Made by a program: the position numbers and the translations under genes. Below, in pieces: positions 44,889 through 53,737 of a stretch of 64,000 nucleotides of DNA. Within the stretch, counting starts at the first letter, position 1. The number at the start of each line of letters is the position of its first letter. Origin of the DNA: Paenibacillus sp. FSL H7-0357 (GTDB lineage Bacteria > Bacillota > Bacilli > Paenibacillales > Paenibacillaceae); contig NZ_CP009241.1 of the NCBI RefSeq assembly GCF_000758525.1, forward strand, positions 4,960,001 to 5,024,000, in the 5' to 3' direction. Below the pieces are notes generated by a model. It was given only the letters and a program-made list of their open reading frames with translations, was not told where the DNA came from and did no database searches.

Positions 44889-45380
44889 TTATTGACTGAT
44901 GATTAATTTCATTTGTTCAACTACTTCGTCCACATCGTGGCTGCTTGTATCTATTTTAGTAGTCCCCATGTTCCGGTATAAGCTTAAACGTTCGATACTG
45001 CTGAGAATTTGCTCCTCCGGTCTATGGTCTTGCTCCATCCGCTGCCTTAGTGCAGTCTCCGAAGAGATCAAGGTAATCGTTTGTGTATCAAATTCCAGAT
45101 CATCTAGCCGTTTCAGAAGACCTTGCAAGATCTCTTCGCGATGAAGTACCCAACTGAAAATGACATGTTCAAATGTAGAGTTCGTCAAGAAGCTTCTTAG
45201 CTGATATGTAATGTTATTCTCCACCATGGCTCTGTTTTCATCGTTTACGATCCAGGGATTCATCATCCAGCACCAATCGCCGTCCAGCCATACGGAATGA
45301 TTTAGCACCCCGTTCAGGCTTTTGCATACGGCGGATTTCCCGACACCCATTGTGCCGTTGACAACAATTAACTTTTTCAT
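44889..45380 (-). CDS. Small P-loop nucleotide kinase-like protein
   Basis: 163 aa, cytosolic. Walker A GTMGVGKSAVCK (about 8-19), then WLDGDWCWMM, and a lid-like SSETALRQRMEQDHRPEE. Looks like the AAA_33/shikimate-kinase-type small kinase group (zeta-toxin-like or chloramphenicol phosphotransferase-like); substrate unknown. ATG 45380 has GGAGG at 5 nt. Confidence 0.82.
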   Translation of the reverse strand: MKKLIVVNGTMGVGKSAVCKSLNGVLNHSVWLDGDWCWMMNPWIVNDENRAMVENNITYQLRSFLTNSTFEHVIFSWVLHREEILQGLLKRLDDLEFDTQTITLISSETALRQRMEQDHRPEEQILSSIERLSLYRNMGTTKIDTSSHDVDEVVEQMKLIISQ

Positions 45381-45540
45381 GACATCCTCCTCTAAAAGGT
45401 ATTTACACATAGTTCCATCGAACTATTCTTTTAATAAATTTCAGTAGGAAATGATTCCTTTGCATGATATAATCTCTTAGTCCATCATCGAGAATTTATC
45501 CCCATTGAAAGTATGGGTTTGCAGGAGGATCATTATCATC

Positions 45541-45909
45541 ATGAACAATCAGATTAAAATAGTCAAAGTATCCGCAGAGATTGAGAAGGATGAATTTGAT
45601 ATTAAGGTGAGCCCTTGGCGATTGCTGCTTGAGACCAACCGTTATTACGAGATCAAACCCGAGCTTGGACCTGTAAAGAGAATCTATAAAGAGAAGCTTA
45701 ATACCGTTACCGATGAAACAAAGTCTTATGCCGACGGTATTCTCTCCTGCTCCGCATTTTGCATTGAAGACCGGGTTAATGAGATGCAGTTGGAGATCCT
45801 GCGCAAACTGCAGTTGAAAATCAATGCCTTCAGAGATGAACTGCAGTTAAACCAAAAAGCAATCGAACAACAAAAATTCTTACCAAAAATAGAGGGTTCA
45901 ACGGAATAA
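45541..45909 (+). CDS. Small protein of unknown function
   Basis: 122 aa. Hydrophilic; an N-terminal beta-rich part (IKIVKVSAEIEKDEFDIKV) and a C-terminal helix likely to form a coiled coil (VNEMQLEILRKLQLKINAFRDEL). ATG 45541 follows GGAGG at 12 nt. No family recognised. Single gene facing the chemotaxis cluster. Confidence 0.6.
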   Translation: MNNQIKIVKVSAEIEKDEFDIKVSPWRLLLETNRYYEIKPELGPVKRIYKEKLNTVTDETKSYADGILSCSAFCIEDRVNEMQLEILRKLQLKINAFRDELQLNQKAIEQQKFLPKIEGSTE

Positions 45910-45936
45910 ATGAGAAGTGGATTTCCTCACAAAGGT

Positions 45937-45977
45937 AAAGAGCCGCAGGTGCGCAGGTGTCGCATCTTCGGCTCTTT
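45937..45977. terminator. Bidirectional terminator
   Basis: AAAGAGCCG/CGGCTCTTT with an inner AGGTGCG/CGCATCT stem, between convergent genes. Confidence 0.85.
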
Positions 45978-45988
45978 GTCGTATTGTT

Positions 45989-46192
45989 CTATACCAGCTC
46001 TGCGTTTTTCAGGGCATGCTCCCAGCTTGGAAAATAATACAATGCGCTCCGCATCAGCTCCGGATCCTGCTGTTTTACCTGCTTTTTGTTGATTGTTCCG
46101 TTGGATTGAAGCTGCTTGATCCGGTTGATAACTTCATCAGATCCCAGTGTAATATCCACATCACCACTCCTTTCCCTTAAGTCTTCTTCCAT
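45989..46192 (-). CDS. Small protein with homing-endonuclease-associated (HNH_repeat-like) motif
   Basis: 67 aa from ATG 46192, which has GGAG at 6 nt. The frame is open up to 46255 but that part falls in the cheA terminator hairpin. The segment EVINRIKQLQSNGTINKKQ and the following QDPELMRSALYYFPSWEHAL fit the homing-endonuclease-associated repeat pattern (a helix, a short strand, then PxLxxAAxxYFGSWxxAL). A single repeat without a nuclease domain suggests a stand-alone DNA-binding peptide or a remnant. Confidence 0.5.
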   Translation of the reverse strand: MEEDLRERSGDVDITLGSDEVINRIKQLQSNGTINKKQVKQQDPELMRSALYYFPSWEHALKNAELV

Positions 46193-46237
46193 ATTTTTCT
46201 CCATCCTGTAAAGTTCTATACAGCGCTCTATTGAAAA

Positions 46238-46278
46238 AGAGTGCTCATCAGCCATTCTCCCGGCTGATAAAGCACTCT
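46238..46278 (-). terminator. Terminator of the cheA operon
   Basis: AGAGTGCT/AGCACTCT with inner ATCAGCC/GGCTGAT, then TTTTTC on the minus strand; 12 nt after the cheA stop at 46290. Confidence 0.85.
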
Positions 46279-46289
46279 CTCATCATAAT

Positions 46290-48278
46290 TTAATGGCTTA
46301 CGAGATAGGAAGCATCCAAGATGATAGCCACCCGTCCGTTCCCCAGAATGGTCGCCCCGGATAGATGGTTCAAGGTCCCGAGCATGGTTCCGAGCGTTTT
46401 GATGACCACTTCCTGATTGCCCAAGATTTCATCCACCGCAAAGGCAGAAATTTTGTCGACTGATCTGACAATGACAATCGAGATCGTTTTGGAACTGCGC
46501 TCAACACGCGGATAATGCAGCTTGTCCCGCAGCCAGGAGAACGGCACAATCCGTCCATGGTTGATAATCGCCTGCTCCCCTTGGATCGTCTGAATCTCTT
46601 CCGGGTGAATACGAACAATTTCAGCAATGTTGTACATGGGGAGAATCAATACCCGGCCTGACACCTTGACCAGCAATCCCTTGATGATCGCCAAGGTGAG
46701 CGGAAGCCTGATCGTGAATGTCGTCCCTTTACCCGGCTCTGTATCAATATCAATGATTCCGTTCAATCTTCCGATTTGGCTGCGGACAATATCCATTCCC
46801 ACACCACGTCCGGATACATCACTCACCTCGGAAGCCGTCGAGAAGCCAGGCTCGAAAATGAGATGAAGCGCTTGAAGCGGCGTCAAATGTGCAGCCTGAT
46901 CCTCTGTAATGATGCCTTTGCGAAGCGCGGAAGCCTTGATATTCCCGGCATCAATGCCCTGACCGTCGTCTGCCAGGGAAATCACTACATTATTCTCTTC
47001 ATGGAAGGAGGACAGGGTAATGCGTCCCTTCGCCGGTTTGCCTTTTGACGCACGCACTTCGTGGCTTTCGATTCCGTGGTCTGCACTGTTGCGGATTAAG
47101 TGGATCAAGGGATCGCTCAATTCCTCGATAATCATCCGGTCCAGCTCAGTCTCGCCGCCCTGTACCACCAGCTCTATATCCTTGCCGAGCTTTTGCGCCA
47201 GGTCTCTGACCATACGCGGGAACCGGCTGAAGAGCTGGTCTATAGGCAGCATGCGTGTCTTCATCACGCCTTCCTGCAATTCCTTGATGACACTGCCCAT
47301 ATGATCGGATACGCCACTGATGCTCTGCAGCGCTTTAGCAGGGTCATTGCGGATGCCGGTCGTTTTCAGATCCGCTAGTGAGGTCTGGTCTATCAGCAAT
47401 TCACCGACCAGATTCATCAGATGATCGAGCCGTTCCACACTGACCCGGACCGTCGGTTGATTACCTTTGACCCGTTCTTCAGCCGGAGGCCCGGACTGTG
47501 GCATATTTGCCGGTACTTCTATAGTAGCTATCTCTCCGCCGGCAGCTTCTCCCGATTCGAAGGGAGTAATCGCCAGAGTTTGCACATCTGAATCCCCCTC
47601 CAGCTGTGACTGGATCAGCTGCGGCTCTTTCGAGGTTGCAACCACTACAGCGAATCTGCCGTAACGGCTGTCTTCATCTTTATCTACAGCTTCACCGGGT
47701 GAAAGTGAAGCAGCAATAACCGATCCGCAGACATCTTCGATCCGCTGCAACAGGATGAAATGGCGTGCTGCCTTCATCTGGCAATCCTCTTTCAGCGAAA
47801 CGCCGATCATCAGTATCTGTTCCCCGGCGGCAGTGGCTTCCTCTACTTTAAGACTCTCAGCGGCACTTAACACAGGCGGGCGGACCGGTTCTTGCTTTGC
47901 AGGTTTGTTAATCAGCGCTTTAATCTCCGAAACCACAGAACTGCAGTCATCATAAGCTTCCCCGCTGATATATTGGCTGCGCAGCTTCTTCATGGCATCC
48001 AGTGCGCTAAAGAGTGTATCAATCAGAATTGCGGTGATTTCCGGTTTTTTCTCACGTACCCATTCCAGCGCATACTCCACTTCATGGGTCAAATCACTCA
48101 TTTCCCGGAAGGCCATCGTTGAAGAAGAGCCCTTGATCGTATGTGCGGCCCGGAACAGAACTTGGATCAGCTCGGACGAAGGAGATTGCTCAAGGGTCAA
48201 CAGGGACTGGTCCATCCGCTCCAACTGGTCGTTCAGCTCTTCTATGAAAATATCTCGGTAGGCAGACAGCTCCATCAT
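46290..48278 (-). CDS. cheA: Chemotaxis histidine kinase CheA
   Basis: 662 aa. HPt domain with phosphorylated His in FRAAHTIKGSSSTM (about residue 46), a P2-like middle part, the dimerisation helices (RLDHLMNLVGELLIDQTSLAD), the kinase domain (HLIRNSADHGIESHEVR, SLADDGQGID, SDVSGRGVGMDIVRSQI) and a CheW-like C-terminus. Last gene of a MCP-CheW-CheA operon; no CheY, CheB or CheR is present here, so it may serve a separate signalling output or share those proteins from another locus. Confidence 0.95.
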   Translation of the reverse strand: MMELSAYRDIFIEELNDQLERMDQSLLTLEQSPSSELIQVLFRAAHTIKGSSSTMAFREMSDLTHEVEYALEWVREKKPEITAILIDTLFSALDAMKKLRSQYISGEAYDDCSSVVSEIKALINKPAKQEPVRPPVLSAAESLKVEEATAAGEQILMIGVSLKEDCQMKAARHFILLQRIEDVCGSVIAASLSPGEAVDKDEDSRYGRFAVVVATSKEPQLIQSQLEGDSDVQTLAITPFESGEAAGGEIATIEVPANMPQSGPPAEERVKGNQPTVRVSVERLDHLMNLVGELLIDQTSLADLKTTGIRNDPAKALQSISGVSDHMGSVIKELQEGVMKTRMLPIDQLFSRFPRMVRDLAQKLGKDIELVVQGGETELDRMIIEELSDPLIHLIRNSADHGIESHEVRASKGKPAKGRITLSSFHEENNVVISLADDGQGIDAGNIKASALRKGIITEDQAAHLTPLQALHLIFEPGFSTASEVSDVSGRGVGMDIVRSQIGRLNGIIDIDTEPGKGTTFTIRLPLTLAIIKGLLVKVSGRVLILPMYNIAEIVRIHPEEIQTIQGEQAIINHGRIVPFSWLRDKLHYPRVERSSKTISIVIVRSVDKISAFAVDEILGNQEVVIKTLGTMLGTLNHLSGATILGNGRVAIILDASYLVSH

Positions 48279-48295
48279 TATTTATATTCTCCTTT

Positions 48296-48721
48296 CTATC
48301 CGCCCAATATTTCCTCGAGCTTCAAGATCCCAATAAGCTGGTCTCCCTGTTGTCCAATGCCATGAAAAACACCTTCTCTACTTCGGCTATGCGCTCCAGT
48401 AGGCGGATGAATTTCTCCGTAGGTAGTCACTTTGTTCACTTTATCTACGATCAAACCTACGAATTCATCCCGGCAACGGACTACGATAATCCGGGTTTCT
48501 CTTGTATAGGGCTCATCCGACATACCAAGCAGATTGCGCAGGCTCATGACACAGACTACTTTGCCCCGGAGGTTCACCACGCCCTTAACTTCATTCCTGG
48601 TGAACGGTATATCCGTAATGCTCAGCATCTTAATGATTTCATGAATCTCTTCGATACGGATCGCACAGGTCTCGGCACCCACGGCGAGTTCAATATACTG
48701 TTCCTTCTGCAGCGTGGACAT
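48296..48721 (-). CDS. cheW: Chemotaxis coupling protein CheW
   Basis: 141 aa, single CheW domain (EQYIELAVGAETCAIRIEEIHEI ... VVNLRGKVVCVMSLRNLLG). Links the receptor to CheA. 17 nt upstream of cheA and 23 nt downstream of the MCP gene. Confidence 0.93.
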   Translation of the reverse strand: MSTLQKEQYIELAVGAETCAIRIEEIHEIIKMLSITDIPFTRNEVKGVVNLRGKVVCVMSLRNLLGMSDEPYTRETRIIVVRCRDEFVGLIVDKVNKVTTYGEIHPPTGAHSRSREGVFHGIGQQGDQLIGILKLEEILGG

Positions 48722-48744
48722 GTTGTCACCTTCAGTCTGTAAAA

Positions 48745-50334
48745 TTAGTGGGTTTTGAATGCGGCAGCGGAAATCGCCAATTCTTCAGAGAGCTGAGCCA
48801 AAGACTGGCAGGTAGCTGCAGTCTCTTCAGAAGCAGCGGCGGACTCCTCACTAGAAGCCGAGATTGCTTCTACCGAACTCATAACCTCTGCAGCCTGTGC
48901 AGACTCTTCTTCGCAAGCTGCAGCAATTTCATTCACTTTAAGCGCGGAGTTATTCACCATCGCGATAATTTGCTCAAAAGCCTGGCTGGTCATCGAAGAT
49001 TGCTCCACACTTTCGGACACGGCCCGGACACTTTGCTTCGTATTTTCCTGCATCGCTTTAATAATCTTCGTAATTTCCTTGGTCGCCTCGCTGCTTCGTT
49101 CCGCCAGCTTGCGGACTTCATCGGCTACAACGGCAAAGCCGCGGCCCTGTTCTCCGGCACGGGCTGCTTCAATGGCTGCGTTCAGCGCAAGCAGGTTCGT
49201 TTGCTCGGCGATATCGTCAATGACCTCAATAATATCGCCAATCTTGCTGGAGTCATCCTCCAGCTGAGTCATCTTGTGATTCACAGCCTGCATTCCCTGA
49301 AGGGATGTTTCAACCACATGTCCGCCTTCACGGGCAGTTCTGACCGTATCATTAGAGAGCTCTGCTGCTTCTTCTGCACTTACAGCCACAGAGTTAATGG
49401 CAAGCGACAGTTCTCTGAAGAGTTCAGTGATGTTGGCTGCCGCAGCCGACTGGCTGGTGCTGGTGCTGGAAATTTCCTGTGTGCTTGCTGAAATCTCCTC
49501 GGAGGAAGCGGCAACACTTTGCGAATTCATCACAATACTATTGATCAATTCCTTTAAGTTGGTCACCATCCGGTTGAGTGCAGATGCCAATTGACCCACT
49601 TCATCCTTGGAGGAAACCTCTGCTTGTTGCGTCAAATCTCCGTCAGCCACCGCGGAAGCGAGACTAAGCATCTGCCGTAGAGGTCTAGAGATCGAGCGTG
49701 CAATGAAAGTTCCAATAAGGATGCTGATAATGACCGCAGCGACTACCACGGCTATAGTAACAACCAGTGAGGTGTTATAGGTTTGTTCCGAACGATGGTT
49801 GGTGGCTTCTGCCAAGCTTGCATTGAAAGCAACCAGCTCCGTCAATGTTACTGCAACCTTTTCTGATTGCAGGCTCAGAACTGTTTTATTAAATTCGTTA
49901 AATGCCGTAATATCCTTATTCTCTGCGATGGACATGCCCTGCTCATAAAGCGTTAAATAGGATGGGTATTCGATATCGAACGTCCGCAGCAGTTCCTGCT
50001 CCTTCGTGGTAGTGGCTACCGTACGGAAAGTATCGATCTTTTGTTCGATACTCTCGCGGGCTGCAGCAATCTCGGTCTTGATCTTAGCCTTTGCTTCAGC
50101 TCCGCTCTCTGTGCTCATATTCCGCAAATATAAACGCATATTCATAAAACTGATCTGTGCTGCGGATAAATCTCTTACGGAAATTAAATTGTTGTTGTAC
50201 ATTTCATTTGTGTTTTTGTTCATCCCCCGCAGCGTCGATATCGAATAGATACCGAATCCCGCCAAAATCACAGCGACTAGCAGAAAAGCTGAGATGATTT
50301 TCTTTGCTGTTTTCATGTTACTGAACCACTTCAT
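48745..50334 (-). CDS. Methyl-accepting chemotaxis protein (4HB sensor, HAMP)
   Basis: 529 aa. First helix [21 protein letters not shown], an extracellular four-helix-bundle ligand domain, second helix [21 protein letters not shown] domain, and a signalling tip ([44 protein letters not shown]). ATG 50334 has GGGGGAG at 5 nt; in-frame codons upstream to 50439 lack a site. First gene of the operon. Ligand unknown. Confidence 0.93.
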   Translation of the reverse strand: MKWFSNMKTAKKIISAFLLVAVILAGFGIYSISTLRGMNKNTNEMYNNNLISVRDLSAAQISFMNMRLYLRNMSTESGAEAKAKIKTEIAAARESIEQKIDTFRTVATTTKEQELLRTFDIEYPSYLTLYEQGMSIAENKDITAFNEFNKTVLSLQSEKVAVTLTELVAFNASLAEATNHRSEQTYNTSLVVTIAVVVAAVIISILIGTFIARSISRPLRQMLSLASAVADGDLTQQAEVSSKDEVGQLASALNRMVTNLKELINSIVMNSQSVAASSEEISASTQEISSTSTSQSAAAANITELFRELSLAINSVAVSAEEAAELSNDTVRTAREGGHVVETSLQGMQAVNHKMTQLEDDSSKIGDIIEVIDDIAEQTNLLALNAAIEAARAGEQGRGFAVVADEVRKLAERSSEATKEITKIIKAMQENTKQSVRAVSESVEQSSMTSQAFEQIIAMVNNSALKVNEIAAACEEESAQAAEVMSSVEAISASSEESAAASEETAATCQSLAQLSEELAISAAAFKTH

Positions 50335-50623
50335 GAGTACTCCCCCTGGATACGATCTTTGTGTGTGTCCGGTGTTTAGCTGTGCAATTACGCAATCTCC
50401 CCAGCATGCATCCCGGACAGCATAGATATATTTCGACAAATTTCGTCGATTTCTGAATAGTTTATTTTTGCATTGCCAAAAAAAAATTTAAAAATCCATA
50501 CGCCTTTGCTTCTATTACGAAATATCCGGAATCGTTATTTGCGCAAACATTATTACAATATACATATCCAACCAGTTATGCACTACAATCATCTTTAACT
50601 TCAGCGGAAATGAGGGAGGTCTC
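50335..50623. other. Divergent promoter region
   Basis: 289 nt between the MCP gene and the sugar transporter gene. AT-rich around 50460-50580, where promoters of both are expected; no clear operator palindrome is seen. Confidence 0.35.
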
Positions 50624-51961
50624 ATGGAAACGAAAGTACCCGTCAAAGAAAAGATTTTTTTCTCCGGGGGATTGCTGGGCCAGAATATTCTATACAGCTT
50701 TATGTCGATGTACATTTTGTTCTTTTACACCGATTTATTAGGCATACCTGCTACCACGGCCAGTCTAATTCTGGTGGTAGCCAGCATAGTCGATGCCTGT
50801 CTTGATCCCGTAATGGGGATGATTACAGACAAGACCCGCACAAAATGGGGGAAATTCAGACCCTATCTGCTGTTCGCCCCGTTCCTTATCGCGGCTGCTA
50901 CGGTTCTGTGTTTCTGGGATTTCGGAGGTTCCTCTACACTGACGTTAGTAATCGCCTCTATCTCCTATCTGTTATGGGGTATGTTGTATACCGTATGTGA
51001 TACGCCGCTCTGGGCATTATCCTCTGTAATCTCCAAAGACCCCGATGAACGGACGCTGGTAGTTACCTTAGGAAAAATTGGCGGTACCCTCGGAGCCGTA
51101 GCCGTTACCATTGGTGGCATCCAGCTGCTGCTCGCCTTCGGCGGCGAAAGAAACACGGATGCTTACCTCTATTCCGCAATCCTCGTAGCCGCTATTGCGG
51201 CGGTCTCTATTTTCCTCACTGGATTAACCTCCAAAGAAAGAGTAACCCCTTCGCCCGGTAAGATTTCCTTTAAGACAAATCTTCAGACGATTTACAAAAA
51301 TAAGCCTTTGCTGGCCCTGCTCGCCTCACTGCTGATTATCAATTTGATTAACGGCATCAGGCAGAGCATTCAATTGTATTATGTGATTTATGTCTGGGGG
51401 GATGCGGTGTATGTCACTCAGGTGGGGATCAGTCTTGTTGTGGGGATGCTGCTGGGAATGGTAGCCACTCCGAAATTGCTGAGGTTGTTTTCCAAGAAAA
51501 AGGTGTTTATCGCCTCTTGCCTTCTGGGCAGCTTATCCTGTGTTATTCCCTATCTGTTTGGGGACGAGAATAGGATGTTTGCACTTGTCTTCTTTGGGAT
51601 CAGCTTCTTTTTTTCAGGGATGACCATCATTGTGAGCACATCCATGCTGCTGGATACGATTGACTATTCCGAATGGAAGCTGGGCTTCCGGGGGGAGGGT
51701 ATTGTTTTTTCCACGAATACATTCATCACTAAATTCAGCGGAGCTGTCTCCAGAATCATCATCGGTACAAGCCTTGGATTCTTGAACTATGTTGAGAACC
51801 AGCCGGTAACCCCGGGTCTCCAGCATGGGCTCAGCTTTGTGATGTTCATCCTGCCGGCGCTTTGTTTTGTCGCTGCCATTATCCCTATCCTGTTCTATAC
51901 TATTAGCGACAAGCAAAGAGATCGTATATTGTCCGATTTGGAAATTTCCCGAGCCTTATAA
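50624..51961 (+). CDS. GPH-family glycoside/sugar-cation symporter (MelB-like)
   Basis: 445 aa, twelve helices. The N-terminal FSGGLLGQNILYSFMSMYILFFYTDLLGI and DPVMGMITDKTRTKWGKFRPY match the MelB/GPH signature, including Asp residues that couple cation binding. Followed 41 nt later by a PIG-L deacetylase, so the imported glycoside may be N-acetylated. Ribosome site GGGAGG. Confidence 0.9.
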   Translation: METKVPVKEKIFFSGGLLGQNILYSFMSMYILFFYTDLLGIPATTASLILVVASIVDACLDPVMGMITDKTRTKWGKFRPYLLFAPFLIAAATVLCFWDFGGSSTLTLVIASISYLLWGMLYTVCDTPLWALSSVISKDPDERTLVVTLGKIGGTLGAVAVTIGGIQLLLAFGGERNTDAYLYSAILVAAIAAVSIFLTGLTSKERVTPSPGKISFKTNLQTIYKNKPLLALLASLLIINLINGIRQSIQLYYVIYVWGDAVYVTQVGISLVVGMLLGMVATPKLLRLFSKKKVFIASCLLGSLSCVIPYLFGDENRMFALVFFGISFFFSGMTIIVSTSMLLDTIDYSEWKLGFRGEGIVFSTNTFITKFSGAVSRIIIGTSLGFLNYVENQPVTPGLQHGLSFVMFILPALCFVAAIIPILFYTISDKQRDRILSDLEISRAL

Positions 51962-52002
51962 TCGTCTGAAGCTCGTACATTATGAATAAGGAGTGAATGG
52001 AT

Positions 52003-52758
52003 ATGGATTCATCTGCATTGCATACCCTTATGGCCCCTCCCGAACTCACGGGATGCCGCAAAATATTATGTGTACAACCCCATCCGGACGACAATGAAGT
52101 CGGAATGGGCGGCATTATTGCCAGCTTCGCGGAAAAAGACTGCGAAATCCACTACCTGACCGTAACGAATGGTGACCTGGGGGCAGAAGATGAGCAGCTG
52201 TCGCATGAAGAGATTGCCAAGATCCGAAGAGTTGAGCTGGAGGCAGCGGGGAGAATGCTGGGCGCTACGGAGTTTCATCAGCTGCAGCATGGTGATGGCA
52301 CACTGGATCATGTGCCTTCATTGGCCGAGGAAATCGCCGAAATCATTCGATCCGTACAACCCGAAGCCCTCTTCTGCCCCGATCCGTGGCTGGCCTATGA
52401 AGCGCATCACGATCATATCGTTGTTGGCAAGGCAACGGCACAGGCTTTTCTCCTGGCAGGACTTGCCCGTTATCCCAAAGGCACCTCAACCAAACCTTGG
52501 CAGCCGCAGGCCATCGGGTTTTATTTCTCGTCAGAGCCGAACACGGTCATTGATATCACCGGAACTTTCGAGCAGAAATTTGCTGCAATGGCCCAGCACC
52601 GCAGCCAGTTCAGTGATGAATTACTGGCCCTATACCGGCTCTACTTTGCAGAGAAAGGCCGGCAGTTGGCCCGAGATAAAGATTTCGAAATGGGGGAAGG
52701 GTTGAAGGTGTTGTCTCCGCTGCACATGCATTGCTTCGTGGATGCGAAACGGATCTGA
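52003..52758 (+). CDS. PIG-L family N-deacetylase (LmbE-like)
   Basis: 251 aa zinc-dependent deacetylase. Zinc motif HPDDNE in CVQPHPDDNEVGMGG (residues about 28-42) and the distal His set in YEAHHDHIVVGK. Family includes the bacillithiol and chitobiose/GlcNAc deacetylases. ATG 52003 is preferred over 51997 on spacing (AAGGAG, 9 nt). Downstream of the GPH transporter and probably acting on its cargo; this is inferred from operon context only. Confidence 0.87.
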   Translation: MDSSALHTLMAPPELTGCRKILCVQPHPDDNEVGMGGIIASFAEKDCEIHYLTVTNGDLGAEDEQLSHEEIAKIRRVELEAAGRMLGATEFHQLQHGDGTLDHVPSLAEEIAEIIRSVQPEALFCPDPWLAYEAHHDHIVVGKATAQAFLLAGLARYPKGTSTKPWQPQAIGFYFSSEPNTVIDITGTFEQKFAAMAQHRSQFSDELLALYRLYFAEKGRQLARDKDFEMGEGLKVLSPLHMHCFVDAKRI

Positions 52759-52783
52759 GGTCAGGAGGATTCAGCACGGTAAA

Positions 52784-52822
52784 TGTAAAAAGACACCAAC
52801 GAAACGCTGGTGTCTTTTTACA
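52784..52822. terminator. Bidirectional terminator
   Basis: Perfect stem TGTAAAAAGACACCA/TGGTGTCTTTTTACA around a 9-nt loop; between convergent genes. Confidence 0.9.
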
Positions 52823-52838
52823 TTCCGGCTCAGGACTA

Positions 52839-53711
52839 TCACATGCCCCTTCGTCTCCAGCCAAACACTTGCACATGTACTATGGCTTTGGTTACCCAAT
52901 GCGTCAGTACATACAATACGATAAACAGCAGCACGAACGGCCTGAATAAAATCCATATAATGAACCAGGCCATAATGATCTGCCACCGCTTCATTCTGCG
53001 CACCAGCCGGGTAGGCCATAAAAAAATCCGTAGCAGCTTGTGCTGCTGCTGGAGCGCCTCCAGAAATTCGCTCTGAATCTGCTTATCGTCAGGGCTTAGG
53101 CGTACCGCATTTTTCATGTATGTTTCTTTAAGCTTGTAATCCCCGCGGTCGCCCGCCGCCCATCCCAAATATAACATCACATATGGCATTTCGGCTCCAT
53201 ATTGAACCGCTTGACGGTCAAGTTCGGCTGACTCTTTCATATTGCCCAGCAGTGCCTCAGTATAGCTTAATGTAGCCAAATACAGCGGACTCTCCGGTCT
53301 TAGTTCCAATGCAAGCCGCAAAAGCTCTCTCGACTCTTTGTATTTCTGCTTCTTGTTTAGAAGATTAGCCTTCAGAAAAAAGTAATGAGCTTCATAAGGA
53401 TCAATCCGCATCGCTTCCTGCAGATTCTCATTCAGCGCTTTCTCGTTGTCCGTTTCGTAGTAGACACTGACGCGTACATACCAGGCCAACGTCTGCTCCG
53501 GTTCCCGGATCAGTGCCTCGTTCGCCCAATACAGCGCCTTTTCATAATTATCCATGAGATTATAAATATGGGCAATCAGTGCAAAAACATCCGGATCCTC
53601 CGGCTCTTCCCGCAGCGCCTGCTCTGCTTCTGTCAGAGCTTCCTTGTAACGTTTCCACTCGATGAGCTGATGTACCGCTTGAAGGGTATTTTGCTTAAAT
53701 TGATTCTCCAC
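52839..53711 (-). CDS. TPR protein with C-terminal membrane helix, partner of the AAA+ ATPase
   Basis: 290 aa from GTG 53711 (GGAGG at 8 nt; the frame continues 6 codons to GTG 53729). About six tetratricopeptide repeats, e.g. DVFALIAHIYNLMDNYEKAL and AWYVRVSVYYETDNEKAL, then a basic linker (RRMKRW) and a hydrophobic hairpin (IIMAWFIIWILFRPFVLLFIVLYVL). The TPRs should face the cytosol, anchored at the membrane. Starts 27 nt after the AAA+ stop. No annotated pathway known to me. Confidence 0.85.
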   Translation of the reverse strand: MENQFKQNTLQAVHQLIEWKRYKEALTEAEQALREEPEDPDVFALIAHIYNLMDNYEKALYWANEALIREPEQTLAWYVRVSVYYETDNEKALNENLQEAMRIDPYEAHYFFLKANLLNKKQKYKESRELLRLALELRPESPLYLATLSYTEALLGNMKESAELDRQAVQYGAEMPYVMLYLGWAAGDRGDYKLKETYMKNAVRLSPDDKQIQSEFLEALQQQHKLLRIFLWPTRLVRRMKRWQIIMAWFIIWILFRPFVLLFIVLYVLTHWVTKAIVHVQVFGWRRRGM

Positions 53712-53737
53712 TGTCAGCGCCTCCGTCACTCATCCCG

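Noticed and set aside
48748..49491. 247-codon plus-strand frame opposite the MCP gene
   Set aside because: Shadow of the repetitive signalling domain; the minus-strand MCP is certain.
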